From Candidatus Neomarinimicrobiota bacterium (lineage in GTDB: Bacteria; Fidelibacterota; SORT01), in contig JACZTG010000005.1 of assembly GCA_022573815.1 (NCBI GenBank), positions 62,001 to 126,000 of the forward strand: a DNA stretch of 64,000 bases. Direction: 5' to 3'. The first letter of the stretch is position 1. Each line of letters opens with the position of its first letter. Of this stretch, positions 16,148 through 25,742 are shown piece by piece. Below the pieces are notes generated by a model that saw only the letters and a list, made by a program, of their open reading frames with translations, ran no database searches and had not been told where the DNA came from. The position numbers were made by a program, and so were the translations under genes.

Positions 16148-18187
16148 TTATCCACTCACCATTCCTATTGATTGTAATTCAGTCTGAGGCGTTAATTCAC
16201 TGTAAGACAGAACCGCCATCGTTGGGAAAGTTGGTTCCACAAGCGCCCTGAAAAATGGCCTCGCTTGTGGGCTGCAAATTACTATTGCCTGCCTACCTTC
16301 CATATTCATCCTCTTAACCAGAGGCCTTAATTCTTTGTAAATATCCCTAATTCGATCCGGAGGTAATCCTATTTCATTTGGGCTCCCCGTCTTAGGTACT
16401 GCGGCAGCTACTATCTCGCTTTCCACGGAAGGATCCAGAGTTATGGCATATAGTCTACCATCTTCATTTCTGAATGTTTGACTTATCGTTTCTGCTAAGT
16501 ATGTCCGCAAATACTCCGTTAGCAGCTCGGGATCTTTTGTTTGAGGAGCGAAATCAGCGAGAACTTCAAGTATATATACAAGGTCTTTCAGCGGAACTTT
16601 TTCCTTGAGTAAATTCTGAAGAACCTTTTGAATTGTACCTACATTCAGCAATCCGGGAATTAATTCATCCACCACGGTTGGATTTGTTTCTTTAACGTTG
16701 TTAATCAAAACTTGTACGTCTTGCCTGCTTAAAAGCTGATTCGCATTTAATTTGAATACGTCCATTAAATGTGTTGCTAATACCGTTTCAGGATCTACCA
16801 CAGTTGCTCCGACAGCTTCGGCTAAAGTCTTTTGACTTTCAGGAATCCATTTTGCCGGCATACCGAAGGTAGGCTCGGTCGTATCCTCGCCGGGCATAGA
16901 CGAATCAAGCACTTCAGGATTCAGCACTAATAGGTGATTCGGAAGTATTTCGCCTTTGGCAACATCATTTCCTCTTATGCGAACCATATAATCATTGGAA
17001 GCCAGTTTTAAATTATCTCGGATTCTGATTGGCGGAACAATAATTCCCATTTCCATGGCCATCTGTTTTCGGATTGAACTCACTCGATGAAGGAGATCCC
17101 CTCCCTGACTTTCATCTACGAGATGAATTAGCCCATACCCGATCTCCAATTCAAGCGGATCGACTTGTAAGAGAGCTTTTATTTCATCATGTGGCCCCTC
17201 ATCTGTAACTTCTTCTTCTATTTCTTCCTCTATTTCTGCCTTATCAGTTTGCATTTGCGTATATGCCAATCCTCCCGTGACTATAGAGAGTATGAAAAAT
17301 GGGAGAGTCGGCAATCCAGGGGCCAAGCCGAATATGAATATTACTACAGCAGCTGAACCCAGCGCTCTTGGTTTTGATAAAAGCTGGGTTATTATCGCCT
17401 GACCCACATTTGAGTCCGATGCCGCTCTTGAAACAATCAGACCTGATGCTGTTGAAATTAAGAGTGCGGGGATTTGAGTTACCAATCCGTCACCGACAGT
17501 GAGCTTGGTATATGTTGTGACCGCCTCCGATAACTCCATATTATTCTGGCCCACTCCAATGATAAGACCACCGACAATATTTATTATAGTAATTATCAAC
17601 CCGGCAATTGCGTCCCCTCTTACAAATTTACTTGCTCCGTCCATAGCTCCATAAAAATCCGCTTCACGTGAAATCTTTTCCCTTCGCTCACGAGCATCAC
17701 GGTCGTCTATCAAGCCTGCGTTCAAGTCAGCGTCAATTGCCATCTGCTTTCCGGGAAGCGCATCAAGAGTAAATCTCGCCGACACCTCCGCAATCCTGCC
17801 GGCTCCTTTGGTAATTACCACGAAATTTATTATGACAAGAATGAGGAAGATTATGAATCCAACCACATAATTCCCACTAATTACGAAAGTACCGAATGCT
17901 TCAATTACGTCGCCGGCGTATCCTTCCGATAAAATCAATCTTGTGGATGCGATATTGAGCGAAAGCCTGAATAGCGTCATAATAAGTAACAACCCGGGAA
18001 ACACAGAAAATTGAAGCGGTTCGCTGGTGTACATAGAAACCATAATGACGATTAATGCGAGCGTTATATTCAAGGCGAGAAGAATATCGAGCAAGTAAGA
18101 AGGTAGGGGGATAATCATAACACCGATTATACCGATTATTCCGACTGCCGCTATCACTCCGGAAAATTTTTCTACTGCTTCTTTCAT
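16148..18187 (-). CDS. flhA: FlhA, flagellar type III export gate
   Basis: A 679-residue export-gate protein with about 8 N-terminal membrane helices (to about 310) and a large cytosolic domain. The FHIPEP-type loop at about 145-215 is present (FTLDALPGKQMAIDADLNAGLIDDRDARERREKI), with the conserved proton-route acid in FTLDALPGKQ. A linker rich in Glu/Asp lies at 320-335. The soluble part carries the chaperone-substrate docking domains. The start overlaps the flhB stop by 4 bp. Confidence 0.96.
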   Translation of the reverse strand: MKEAVEKFSGVIAAVGIIGIIGVMIIPLPSYLLDILLALNITLALIVIMVSMYTSEPLQFSVFPGLLLIMTLFRLSLNIASTRLILSEGYAGDVIEAFGTFVISGNYVVGFIIFLILVIINFVVITKGAGRIAEVSARFTLDALPGKQMAIDADLNAGLIDDRDARERREKISREADFYGAMDGASKFVRGDAIAGLIITIINIVGGLIIGVGQNNMELSEAVTTYTKLTVGDGLVTQIPALLISTASGLIVSRAASDSNVGQAIITQLLSKPRALGSAAVVIFIFGLAPGLPTLPFFILSIVTGGLAYTQMQTDKAEIEEEIEEEVTDEGPHDEIKALLQVDPLELEIGYGLIHLVDESQGGDLLHRVSSIRKQMAMEMGIIVPPIRIRDNLKLASNDYMVRIRGNDVAKGEILPNHLLVLNPEVLDSSMPGEDTTEPTFGMPAKWIPESQKTLAEAVGATVVDPETVLATHLMDVFKLNANQLLSRQDVQVLINNVKETNPTVVDELIPGLLNVGTIQKVLQNLLKEKVPLKDLVYILEVLADFAPQTKDPELLTEYLRTYLAETISQTFRNEDGRLYAITLDPSVESEIVAAAVPKTGSPNEIGLPPDRIRDIYKELRPLVKRMNMEGRQAIVICSPQARPFFRALVEPTFPTMAVLSYSELTPQTELQSIGMVSG

Positions 18188-19248
18188 TTTGATTCTTTCA
18201 ATTTGTATACATATGCGAGTACTTCAGCCACAGCTTTATAAAGATCAAAAGGAGTTTCTTCACCGATTGCGGCTGTTTTATAAAGCGCTTTCGCTAACCA
18301 TTTGTTTTCCACAACTGGAATATTGTTCTCTTCTCCGATTTCCTTTATCCTCTCTGCCACTTTCCTCATCCCTTTTGCTACGACCGTTGGTGCGGACATA
18401 GTTTCGATATCATATTTAAGGGCTATGGCATACGTTGTGGGATTTGTAATTATCACATCCGCTTCCGGTACTTCTTGCAGCATCCTCTTACGTGCGCCCT
18501 CTTTTTGAATTGTTCTTATTCTCGATTTTATAGCCGGATCACCTTCAGTCTGCTTGTATTCTTCTTTCACCTCTTCTTTGGTCATCTTCAAATCTTCGCC
18601 ATGTTTCCATTTTTGGTATGCAAAATCCAATATTGCGAGAAACATCAACGCTATCGTGATATTTAGCGTTATATCAAACATCATTGACCCGAGAAAGCTT
18701 ATATAAAAGGGTACTTCTTTATCTGCGAGAAGTATGAACTCGCCGAAATTAGATGAGATGGTCAGATATCCTATAACTCCTACTACCAATACTTTGAAAA
18801 TACTCTTAGCAGCTTCCACGAGTGAACGCTGTGAAAACATTTTCTTAAACCCTTTGAACGGATTAATCTTTTCAAATTTTGGAGTTAACGATTCTATAGC
18901 AAATATTGAACCCACCTGTGCGTAACTTATCCCCACACCTACAACCAAAATTGTTAACGCAACAGGAGCCACTAATCTGGCGTATAAATTCAGTCCGATC
19001 TCCAGGTAGGGCATTGCTAATGATGGGGTTATTTCGAATGTTCCTGCCTCTTTATAGACAGCTCTGAATACGCTTGTAATTATAATGAAAAAATCTTCAA
19101 TTATAAAATTAAGTGTGAGTAACGCTGTAAGCAAAACGAAAGCGGAGTTGAGCTCCTGGCTCTTAGCCACCTGCCCTTTTTTACGCGCATCTTCTAATTT
19201 TTTTGGTGATGCTTGTTCTGTTTTCTCTTGAAAACTGCCTTCTGCCAT
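18184..19248 (-). CDS. flhB: FlhB, export switch protein with NPTT instead of NPTH
   Basis: A 354-residue protein with the FlhB layout: N-terminal KTEQASPKKLEDARKKGQVAKS, four membrane helices (about 38-60, 88-112, 145-165, 185-208) and the cytosolic domain with GDPAIKSRIR. The autocleavage motif, normally N-P-T-H, here reads N269-P270-T271-T272 (codon 272 at 18435-18433 on the minus strand gives ACG). The cleaving N and P are kept; the His is not. Together with FliK it switches substrate specificity from rod/hook to filament. A free FlhB-C-like protein (6427-6732) is also present. Confidence 0.95.
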   Translation of the reverse strand: MAEGSFQEKTEQASPKKLEDARKKGQVAKSQELNSAFVLLTALLTLNFIIEDFFIIITSVFRAVYKEAGTFEITPSLAMPYLEIGLNLYARLVAPVALTILVVGVGISYAQVGSIFAIESLTPKFEKINPFKGFKKMFSQRSLVEAAKSIFKVLVVGVIGYLTISSNFGEFILLADKEVPFYISFLGSMMFDITLNITIALMFLAILDFAYQKWKHGEDLKMTKEEVKEEYKQTEGDPAIKSRIRTIQKEGARKRMLQEVPEADVIITNPTTYAIALKYDIETMSAPTVVAKGMRKVAERIKEIGEENNIPVVENKWLAKALYKTAAIGEETPFDLYKAVAEVLAYVYKLKESK

Positions 19249-19251
19249 TCC

Positions 19252-20028
19252 CTAAAGTAACCTGAGTAATATGTTAAGATTTTCGCCCATTTCTACTACA
19301 AGCGTTCCGATTAACCATGGAAATGACGAGAGAGTAACTATTATAAGTATCATTCCGATGCTTATCTTCAGCGGTAGACTTACAAAAAATATATTCATTT
19401 GTGGTACGGTTCTGGCGATAATTCCCATCATTACATCTGTGAGATAAAGTGTCGCCAGGATTGGGCTGGAAATTTTCATCGCGAGGGTGAATACTTTTCC
19501 TCCCAATAAAATCAATGAATCCGTTAATTCTTTATTTATCATTCCCGACCCGATAGGCACTAAATTGAAACTTTCTCCGAGAGCGCTCAATACCAGATGA
19601 TGACCATTTATTAAAAGGAATATGAGTATTGTCATAATAAAATAGAATTGCCCTATAATTGGAACTCTTTCCTGTGATTGAGGATCAATAAGCTGAACCA
19701 TGGCAAATCCCATCTGAAAGCTGATAAAATGACCGGCAAACTGAATGGCGAAAAACATAATTCCGGTGACAAATCCGAACATTAATCCGACGATCCCTTC
19801 TTTCAAAATTAAGATGAGCAGACCCAAAAGAGGCAAATTTTGCGGAACCACACTTTGGTCAATTATAGTATAGGTAATCAAAGATATGAACAACGATAGA
19901 CCAATTTTAATAGGAACGGGAACGTTTGTAGAACCAAAAATGGGAACAACAGCTATCACCATTGATACTCTTGCAAATACCAACATAAAAACCTCAAAAG
20001 ATCGTTCGGTGATTCCAAATAATTCCAT
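19252..20028 (-). CDS. fliR: FliR, flagellar export apparatus
   Basis: A 258-residue, very hydrophobic export component. It begins MELFGITERSFEVFMLVFARVSMVIAVVPIFG and contains IDPQSQERVPIIGQFYF, the conserved FliR loop, with several membrane helices. It forms the export channel with FliP and FliQ. It sits between fliQ and flhB with gaps of 0-3 bp. Confidence 0.95.
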   Translation of the reverse strand: MELFGITERSFEVFMLVFARVSMVIAVVPIFGSTNVPVPIKIGLSLFISLITYTIIDQSVVPQNLPLLGLLILILKEGIVGLMFGFVTGIMFFAIQFAGHFISFQMGFAMVQLIDPQSQERVPIIGQFYFIMTILIFLLINGHHLVLSALGESFNLVPIGSGMINKELTDSLILLGGKVFTLAMKISSPILATLYLTDVMMGIIARTVPQMNIFFVSLPLKISIGMILIIVTLSSFPWLIGTLVVEMGENLNILLRLL

Positions 20029-20292
20029 TTAAAATGTTCCGATCATTGTGATTACTTTTATCATAAACTCCATCATTTCTTGCAGCATCCAAGGCATAAG
20101 CAGTAGTAGTATGAATGCAGTTGCAAATATCTTCGGTACAAACGTTAATGTCAGTTCATGGATCTGCGTAACAGCCTGGAAAATACCAACTCCGAGCCCT
20201 ACAATAAGCCCTAAACCAAGAATGGGTGAAGCAATCTTGATAGCAACAATCAATCCTTCTCTTCCTATTTCAACTGCCATAGATTCATTCAT
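20029..20292 (-). CDS. fliQ: FliQ, flagellar export apparatus
   Basis: An 87-residue two-helix membrane protein beginning MNESMAVEIGREGL, with GLGLIVGLGVGIFQAVTQIHELTLTFVPK, the conserved FliQ loop, before the second helix (IFATAFILLLLMPWMLQ). Four FliQ copies wrap around FliP/FliR. The order fliP-fliQ-fliR is conserved. Confidence 0.95.
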   Translation of the reverse strand: MNESMAVEIGREGLIVAIKIASPILGLGLIVGLGVGIFQAVTQIHELTLTFVPKIFATAFILLLLMPWMLQEMMEFMIKVITMIGTF

Positions 20293-20301
20293 TTAATCAG
20301 C

Positions 20302-21066
20302 CTAATATTTTATTCCTGTTATCAAAGAGCCTATCAGTAAATTCCAACCATCAACCAGCACAAACAGCAGAATCTTAAAAGGAAGTGAAATCATTACCGG
20401 TGGCAGCATCATCATTCCCATTGACATGAGAATACTTGCCACCACCAGATCAAGTACAAGAAGTGGAATATATAAGATGAACCCGATCTGAAATGCTTTT
20501 CGAAGTTCACTAATAATGAAACTGGGAATCAACACTTTATTTGATATTTCCCCCATATTTGCTGGTTTAGTAGCGTTGGACATCTTCAGAAAGAGTGAAA
20601 GATCTTTTTCCCGCGTCTGAGCGAACATAAAATTTCGTATCGGTTCCATTCCCTTATCTATAGCATCTTTATAATTTATTTCCTTGGCTAAATAAGGCTG
20701 AAGCGCGTCATCATTTACTTTTGTCCAAACAGGCGTCATTACAAATATGGTTATGAAGATAGCCAGTCCTAACAGAAGTTGATTTGGTGGCATTTGCTGT
20801 GTTCCCAGCGCCTGCCTCATAAAATGGAACACAACTATTATTCTTGTGAAAGAAGTCATCATAATTAAAATGGACGGTGCCAGCGACAGAACCGTCATCA
20901 TGGCGAGTATCTGTAATGTGAGCGCTACTTCTTCCGGTTCATCAGTTTCCTCAACACCGATAGTTATTTTTGGAAAACTTTGAGCGTTTATGCCGTCCGA
21001 ATTACTGATTATTATCCCGCCGACGATAACAGATAATAAAATCAATTTTCTGAGTTTCTTGTCCAT
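20302..21066 (-). CDS. fliP: FliP, flagellar export channel protein
   Basis: A 254-residue protein with an N-terminal signal segment (about 1-29) and four membrane helices. Signature pieces: SLAPSILIMMTSFTRIIVV, FHFMRQALGTQQMPPNQLLLGLAIF and, near the C-terminus, MGMMMLPPVMISLPFK. It forms the core pore of the export gate. It shares one base with fliO at 21066. Confidence 0.96.
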   Translation of the reverse strand: MDKKLRKLILLSVIVGGIIISNSDGINAQSFPKITIGVEETDEPEEVALTLQILAMMTVLSLAPSILIMMTSFTRIIVVFHFMRQALGTQQMPPNQLLLGLAIFITIFVMTPVWTKVNDDALQPYLAKEINYKDAIDKGMEPIRNFMFAQTREKDLSLFLKMSNATKPANMGEISNKVLIPSFIISELRKAFQIGFILYIPLLVLDLVVASILMSMGMMMLPPVMISLPFKILLFVLVDGWNLLIGSLITGIKY

Positions 21067-21605
21067 TACCTTTTATTTCCTCTGATGGGGAATCCCTTTG
21101 ATATATTTTCTTTCAATGTTTTTGAAAGTTTTTGAGCGAAACTGCTTTCGCTGCCTTTATTATCCGTAGCATCCGTTAAAAGCTCTTTCCATCCCGATTC
21201 CTCGTCGAGTTCAATCAGCGCGTCCATTGAATTTTCTGATATTCCGATCAGTACCGCCTTATCGTAAACTTGCAGTAACGCCACCGATTTTTTAGGCGCT
21301 ATATATGTTGTAGAAATAACACGAATTGAACTTGCCGCAAAACTCCCCGGATTTTTTTTATTCATGAAATATCTTAATAACCAGACAACTCCGTAAATCA
21401 TCAACACTATCAGCAATAGTGCTCCGATTCCCTTTCCGAGAACCGTAAGGAGACTTATTTCACCTGTATTCTGCGGAATCTCCCAGCCGGACTTAGGCGT
21501 AAGGTTTGCTACCGTAACGCTATCATCGACCTGCCCATACGAAACTACAGGAATTCCCAGGAGGAAAATAAGGGCAATGATAATATTCAGAATTAATCTA
21601 ATCAC
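21066..21605 (-). CDS. fliO: FliO, export-gate assembly protein
   Basis: A 179-residue protein with an N-terminal signal or membrane segment (about 3-24), a short periplasmic stretch, a second membrane helix at about 57-73 (GIGALLLIVLMIYGVVWLLRYF), and the cytosolic FliO domain with ISTTYIAPKKSVALLQVYDKAVLIGISE. FliO stabilises FliP during assembly. Its first codons overlap the fliN/Y gene by 8 bp. Confidence 0.92.
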   Translation of the reverse strand: MIRLILNIIIALIFLLGIPVVSYGQVDDSVTVANLTPKSGWEIPQNTGEISLLTVLGKGIGALLLIVLMIYGVVWLLRYFMNKKNPGSFAASSIRVISTTYIAPKKSVALLQVYDKAVLIGISENSMDALIELDEESGWKELLTDATDNKGSESSFAQKLSKTLKENISKGFPIRGNKR

Positions 21606-22500
21606 TAAGCTTCTCCACTCGCTCGCTGGGAGAAACTAAATCTGTTATACGAACACCAAAATTCTCATCCACTACTACTACTTCCCCTTCAGCGAATTTT
21701 TTATCATTAACATAAATATCCACAGGATCTCCCGAGAGCTTATTAAGCTCAATTACCGAACCTTGTCCAAGTTCGAGAATATTTTTTATATATAACCTTG
21801 TCCGACCTAATTCGATTGAAACTTGAAGCGATAGATCCATCAACATATCCATATTTTCAGCAGATTCTTTAGCGGAAGATTTCGTATTCGGAAAAGATTC
21901 AAATTCAACGTTTTCAGGCATTACATCAGGCTCTGAAGTCTCCTCTTCAATCGATATTTCAGCCAATTTAATCGCTTGATCAGTAGAAATACTAAATGTC
22001 CATTGGTATTTTTCTTCACCGAGAGTTCCGGTTATGACCGTCGTAACAAGCGACGATAAGTCGGTTGCTACTTGACTTGATTCTGCCAGCCCCGCTTCCG
22101 GTGTACTAAATTCAACTTTGTCCTCCAAATTATCGCTGAGATGGGTAGCGATCGGTCCCAATATCTGCGATGCTATCTCCTGAATCGCATCTATATGCTC
22201 CTCAGAATTAAATTGGGCTGTTCCGTCTCCGGCTAACATTAAATCGGCCATTTTCGCTACGAGATCGGTGGGCCATACAAAAGTGAATGAGCCTTCTAAT
22301 CCTTGGGCTATCGGTACATTAGCCCTAACGACATCCCCACTTAATATGGAAATTAACTCTTCCTCTTCTAATTGATCGACCTTACTAACAGAGAAAGTTG
22401 TATCTGCGTTTGTAATCGTATTTATGGTTTTTTCAAAGGAACTGACATACTCCTCCATAAGAAGTTGTAAGTTTTGTAATTTTTCAGCGCTAAGACTCAT
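21598..22500 (-). CDS. fliN: FliN/FliY-type motor switch protein
   Basis: A 300-residue C-ring protein. Only the last 85 residues are the SpoA/FliN domain (MDLSLQVSIELGRTRLYIKNILELGQGSVIELNKLSGDPVDIYVN... VRITDLVS is the visible pattern). Residues 50-195 form a CheX/CheC-like domain, as in Bacillus FliY. The CheC phosphatase active-site motif is not obvious, so activity is uncertain. Downstream of fliM by 26 bp and overlapping fliO. It could be called FliY; the symbol fliN reflects the C-terminal domain. Confidence 0.88.
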   Translation of the reverse strand: MSLSAEKLQNLQLLMEEYVSSFEKTINTITNADTTFSVSKVDQLEEEELISILSGDVVRANVPIAQGLEGSFTFVWPTDLVAKMADLMLAGDGTAQFNSEEHIDAIQEIASQILGPIATHLSDNLEDKVEFSTPEAGLAESSQVATDLSSLVTTVITGTLGEEKYQWTFSISTDQAIKLAEISIEEETSEPDVMPENVEFESFPNTKSSAKESAENMDMLMDLSLQVSIELGRTRLYIKNILELGQGSVIELNKLSGDPVDIYVNDKKFAEGEVVVVDENFGVRITDLVSPSERVEKLSD

Positions 22501-22526
22501 TATTAATTTCTCCTAATATCATGGAT

Positions 22527-23519
22527 TTAATTTATGTAATATCCTTCGTTCTCAGATGACACGATTTCATTAATTTCTACTGCTTTATGATTCTTAATAT
22601 TTCCGGGGGATCCTAAAAATTTAATTTTTTCGTTAATCAGAATTTGTAAGGGTGAATCCAATCTTTCGTTCAATCTTATCATATCCCCCTTTTGTAAATT
22701 CACAAACTCGCTGATGGTGATATCAGCCGTACCCAAGTTTGCGATTAGGTTCACTTTTGACTGTAATATATTATCTCTTATTTTATCAGTCTTGTCCTCT
22801 GCGTCACCATGTTGAGTAAGAGATAGCCAGGTTTGCGCGCTGAGATTCTGCATAACCGGCTCTATTACATAGTATGGAATCGCGAGATTAATACTATAAG
22901 TTTTATCTCTTATAAAGACGTCAAATATAACAATCACAACCGTTTCACTCGGGGGGGCAATCTGTACGAATTGAGCGTTAGTTTCGAATGATTCAAGCTC
23001 GCTTCCCAGTGGGGTTATTGTTTCCCACGCTTCATTAAGAAATGAAAGAGCACTAATAACTACTTTTTCCAAAACCTTTTGTTCAATGATAGTTACTTCG
23101 CGATTTTCTATCACTGAATTCCCTGAGCCTCCTAATTGCCTATCGAGTAAAGTAAAAAACAAATCAGAAGAAAATTCGATTAACCCACTTCCGCCAAGCT
23201 TAGAAAAATTGATAACATAAATGCACGCGGGAGTCGTAAGGGACATTGCGTATTCTGAGTAGGTTACCTGATCAATTGAATCTATTTTAATATCTACCAT
23301 CATTCGAAGATTACTTGAGAGATATGTTGCGAACATTCTTCCAAACCGCTCGTGAATTGTTCTTAATGCTCTCATCTGATCTTTTGATACTCTGTCGGGA
23401 TGACGAAAATCATACACGCTCACCATCTTCTGGGTTCCCGCAGATGTGATGTTTGAATCCCCTAAATTGTCACTTGTAAGTAGAGCATCAATCTCTTCCT
23501 GTGATAACAATTTTGTCAT
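22527..23519 (-). CDS. fliM: FliM, motor switch protein
   Basis: A 330-residue FliM beginning MTKLLSQEEIDALL, the conserved N-terminal motif. The longer reading to 23576 would overlap fliL and is discarded. The middle CheC-like domain includes YDFRHPDRVSKDQMRALRTIHERFGR, LGSELESFETN and PPSETVVIVIFDV. The SpoA/FliN-like C-terminus includes LIANLGTADITISEFVNLQKGD. No conserved EIDALL-adjacent gaps are evident, so it can bind the switch and probably a CheY-like partner. No cheY proper is in the window. Confidence 0.95.
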   Translation of the reverse strand: MTKLLSQEEIDALLTSDNLGDSNITSAGTQKMVSVYDFRHPDRVSKDQMRALRTIHERFGRMFATYLSSNLRMMVDIKIDSIDQVTYSEYAMSLTTPACIYVINFSKLGGSGLIEFSSDLFFTLLDRQLGGSGNSVIENREVTIIEQKVLEKVVISALSFLNEAWETITPLGSELESFETNAQFVQIAPPSETVVIVIFDVFIRDKTYSINLAIPYYVIEPVMQNLSAQTWLSLTQHGDAEDKTDKIRDNILQSKVNLIANLGTADITISEFVNLQKGDMIRLNERLDSPLQILINEKIKFLGSPGNIKNHKAVEINEIVSSENEGYYIN

Positions 23520-23532
23520 AATAATTTTCCCA

Positions 23533-24138
23533 TTATTGAAGTACGTATTTGGTGAAATAAACTTCTCGTACTTCACCTTTAGTTATTACACCGTTCAAAA
23601 GCGCTATTATATCTTTTTTAATCTTTCGTTTCGAAATGATGTTGGTAAGTTCAGCAATAGTTTTTCTGCTTAAAAGGGTGTTTAATTTGTCTCTTAATTC
23701 TGCATCGCGTTTCTCAAGATCTTTAACAGCAGCAGCACTGGTGGTACCTATACTTAGATCTAAAGCCAGAAACCTTCGACCATTCGTTCCATAGGGATTA
23801 ATGACGATATGATTCACTACAACAAATTTCATCTCCTCTGTAACAGGTTTTCTTTCTGTCTTATCTGCTTTTTTACTTGGTTTAGCCTTCACTTTTTTCA
23901 CTACAGGTTCTATAGCTGCAACAATTTCTTTCTCGTCTGCCGCCATTACAGGGCTATCAAAATATCTCGGGATTACATACGACTTAGTAATGTAGTATGC
24001 CAAGAATCCGTGTAGCGCCAACCCGGCAACAGAACCGATGAGAATGGTTAATAATTTTTTCTTGCCATCAGGAAAACTATCTACCGTTTCTTTTAATTCT
24101 TCTGTTTCATTTAGTGAAAGGGCATCGCCGCCTTCCAT
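23533..24138 (-). CDS. fliL: FliL, basal-body-associated protein
   Basis: A 201-residue single-pass protein: cytoplasmic N-terminus, one membrane helix at about 29-52 (LTILIGSVAGLALHGFLAYYI), a Lys-rich linker at 70-96, and the periplasmic FliL domain with HIVINPYGTNGRRFLALDLSI and the C-terminal GVITKGEVREVYFTKYVLQ motif. FliL encircles stator units. It lies between motB (1-bp gap) and fliM. Confidence 0.93.
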   Translation of the reverse strand: MEGGDALSLNETEELKETVDSFPDGKKKLLTILIGSVAGLALHGFLAYYITKSYVIPRYFDSPVMAADEKEIVAAIEPVVKKVKAKPSKKADKTERKPVTEEMKFVVVNHIVINPYGTNGRRFLALDLSIGTTSAAAVKDLEKRDAELRDKLNTLLSRKTIAELTNIISKRKIKKDIIALLNGVITKGEVREVYFTKYVLQ

Positions 24139-24139
24139 A

Positions 24140-24943
24140 CTAAAAACTCCTCAATGTGTCAGAAATTGTTTCTCCTTCTTCATCTTCCGGCTCGATAAAT
24201 CTTAACAGCAAATCAATTTCCTTATCTGAATAATCTTTTGGTGGCTCATGTAATTTGATCATTATTTCCACCCTCCGATTTATTGCTCTATTTTCCGCAG
24301 AAATATTTGGTACACGTGGTTTGAATTCAGAATATGCCGCAATATGAAATATGTCTTTTTTAGCATTCTTATTTGTAGAGAGAAAATTCACTACTGAAAT
24401 GGCTCTGGCTGAAGAAAGGTCCCAATTAGACTTGAATTTACCATTAGGATCAGTCATTGGAAGATCATCCGTATGACCCTCAACAACAACATGTGTTGCG
24501 AATCTGGCTGTTAAGTAACTGATATTTTCAAGAAGATCGCTTGCTACATCAGAAAGTTCCGCTTCGCCTGAACCGTATAATAATGCGCTATTCAGCTTGA
24601 ATCGTATCCCTTCACCCGTCAGTTCCATTTCCACCATTTTTTCTAATTTATTTTTTTTCAAAAATGCTCTTATCTCTCCCGTGGCTTTTAATATTTCAGC
24701 TTTGGTAGGAATAGATCCGGTGACATTCGCAGGCGAATACATTACCGATTGAGAGCCTTTAAATACGCCAAGAGCTTCCTTGAGCGATCCCATTGCCGCT
24801 ACAAAACTGTCCATCTCAATCGCAGAGAACGACAACAGGAGAACAAAGAATGTCAATAATAAAGTCATTAAATCACTAAATGTAACAATCCATGCTGGCG
24901 CACCCTCATTACCTGATTTGACTTTTTTATCTCTGATTCCCAT
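24140..24943 (-). CDS. motB: MotB-type stator protein
   Basis: A 267-residue stator subunit: short cytosolic N-terminus, one membrane helix (about 18-43) carrying the essential Asp24 in FSDLMTLLLTFF, a plug region, and an OmpA-like peptidoglycan-binding domain (VVEGHTDDLP, SSARAISVVNFL, NRRVEI). The helix pattern SDLMTLLLTFFVLLLSFS resembles the sodium-type PomB more than E. coli MotB, so ion use is open. It overlaps nothing and is 2 bp from motA. Confidence 0.94.
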   Translation of the reverse strand: MGIRDKKVKSGNEGAPAWIVTFSDLMTLLLTFFVLLLSFSAIEMDSFVAAMGSLKEALGVFKGSQSVMYSPANVTGSIPTKAEILKATGEIRAFLKKNKLEKMVEMELTGEGIRFKLNSALLYGSGEAELSDVASDLLENISYLTARFATHVVVEGHTDDLPMTDPNGKFKSNWDLSSARAISVVNFLSTNKNAKKDIFHIAAYSEFKPRVPNISAENRAINRRVEIMIKLHEPPKDYSDKEIDLLLRFIEPEDEEGETISDTLRSF

Positions 24944-24945
24944 GA

Positions 24946-25731
24946 TTATAAACCTCCGCCCGTATTCGCATTCAATATCTCTGCTCTGAAATTTGGAGGA
25001 ATGAATGATATTAATTTTTCCTGAATCATTCGGGGGTTATCACCTTGTTGGATAGAAAGTATTCCTTCGAGAATCATCTCCATTTGCAGAACTTCTTGAG
25101 TGGATATAGTCTCTAATTTACCCGCAATCGGCAAAAAGATTAGATTTGCCAACATTGCACCGTAAAAAGTAGTAATTAACGCAACGGCCATACCACTACC
25201 GATCTGTGACGGATCTTCCATCGCGCTCAACATCTGAATCAGACCGATTAGAGTTCCAATCATACCAAGAGCCGGTGCATAGGTACCCATCGCTCTCATA
25301 ATACTTGCTCCGAGAGAGTGTCTCTCCTCAGTATTAGAGAGTTCTGCACCAAGAATTGCCTTTATCATTTCCGGCTCGGTACCATCTACTGCAAGTTGAA
25401 TTCCTTTTATTAAAAACTCTTCTTCTTCGTGTTCCATCTCGGTCTCAAGCGCTAAAATTCCTTCTCTTCGAGCTTTTATAGCGAGATCTACTATTCTTTC
25501 TAATTTATGCTGAAATACTGGTGCAGAATTGAAAAACGCTTTTTTCAAAACGCCCAGTACGCGTATTACGTCTTTTAACGGAAAATTTGTAAAAGTAGCT
25601 GCTGCTGTGCCACCAAATACAATTATCATTGAATTTATATCTATGAATACTATCGGATCCGCTCCGCGGACGATAGCATAAACAACGAGGGAAATCCCCG
25701 AAAATATCCCAATAAGTGTGGCAATATCCAT
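24946..25731 (-). CDS. motA: MotA-type stator protein
   Basis: A 261-residue four-helix stator subunit. N-terminal MDIATLIGIFSGISLVVYAIV is like PomA. The second helix region has SMIIVFGGTAAATFTNFP. The cytosolic loop is long and charged, and the C-terminal pair of helices includes MGTYAPALGMIGTLIGLIQML and MAVALITTFYGAMLANLIFLPIAGKL. It precedes motB and follows flgE after a 75-bp spacer with two hairpins. Confidence 0.95.
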   Translation of the reverse strand: MDIATLIGIFSGISLVVYAIVRGADPIVFIDINSMIIVFGGTAAATFTNFPLKDVIRVLGVLKKAFFNSAPVFQHKLERIVDLAIKARREGILALETEMEHEEEEFLIKGIQLAVDGTEPEMIKAILGAELSNTEERHSLGASIMRAMGTYAPALGMIGTLIGLIQMLSAMEDPSQIGSGMAVALITTFYGAMLANLIFLPIAGKLETISTQEVLQMEMILEGILSIQQGDNPRMIQEKLISFIPPNFRAEILNANTGGGL

Positions 25732-25742
25732 CTGCCTAAAGT

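Noticed and set aside
23520-23576. Extended N-terminus of FliM
   Set aside because: It would overlap fliL, while MTKLLSQEEIDALL at 23519 is the conserved FliM start.
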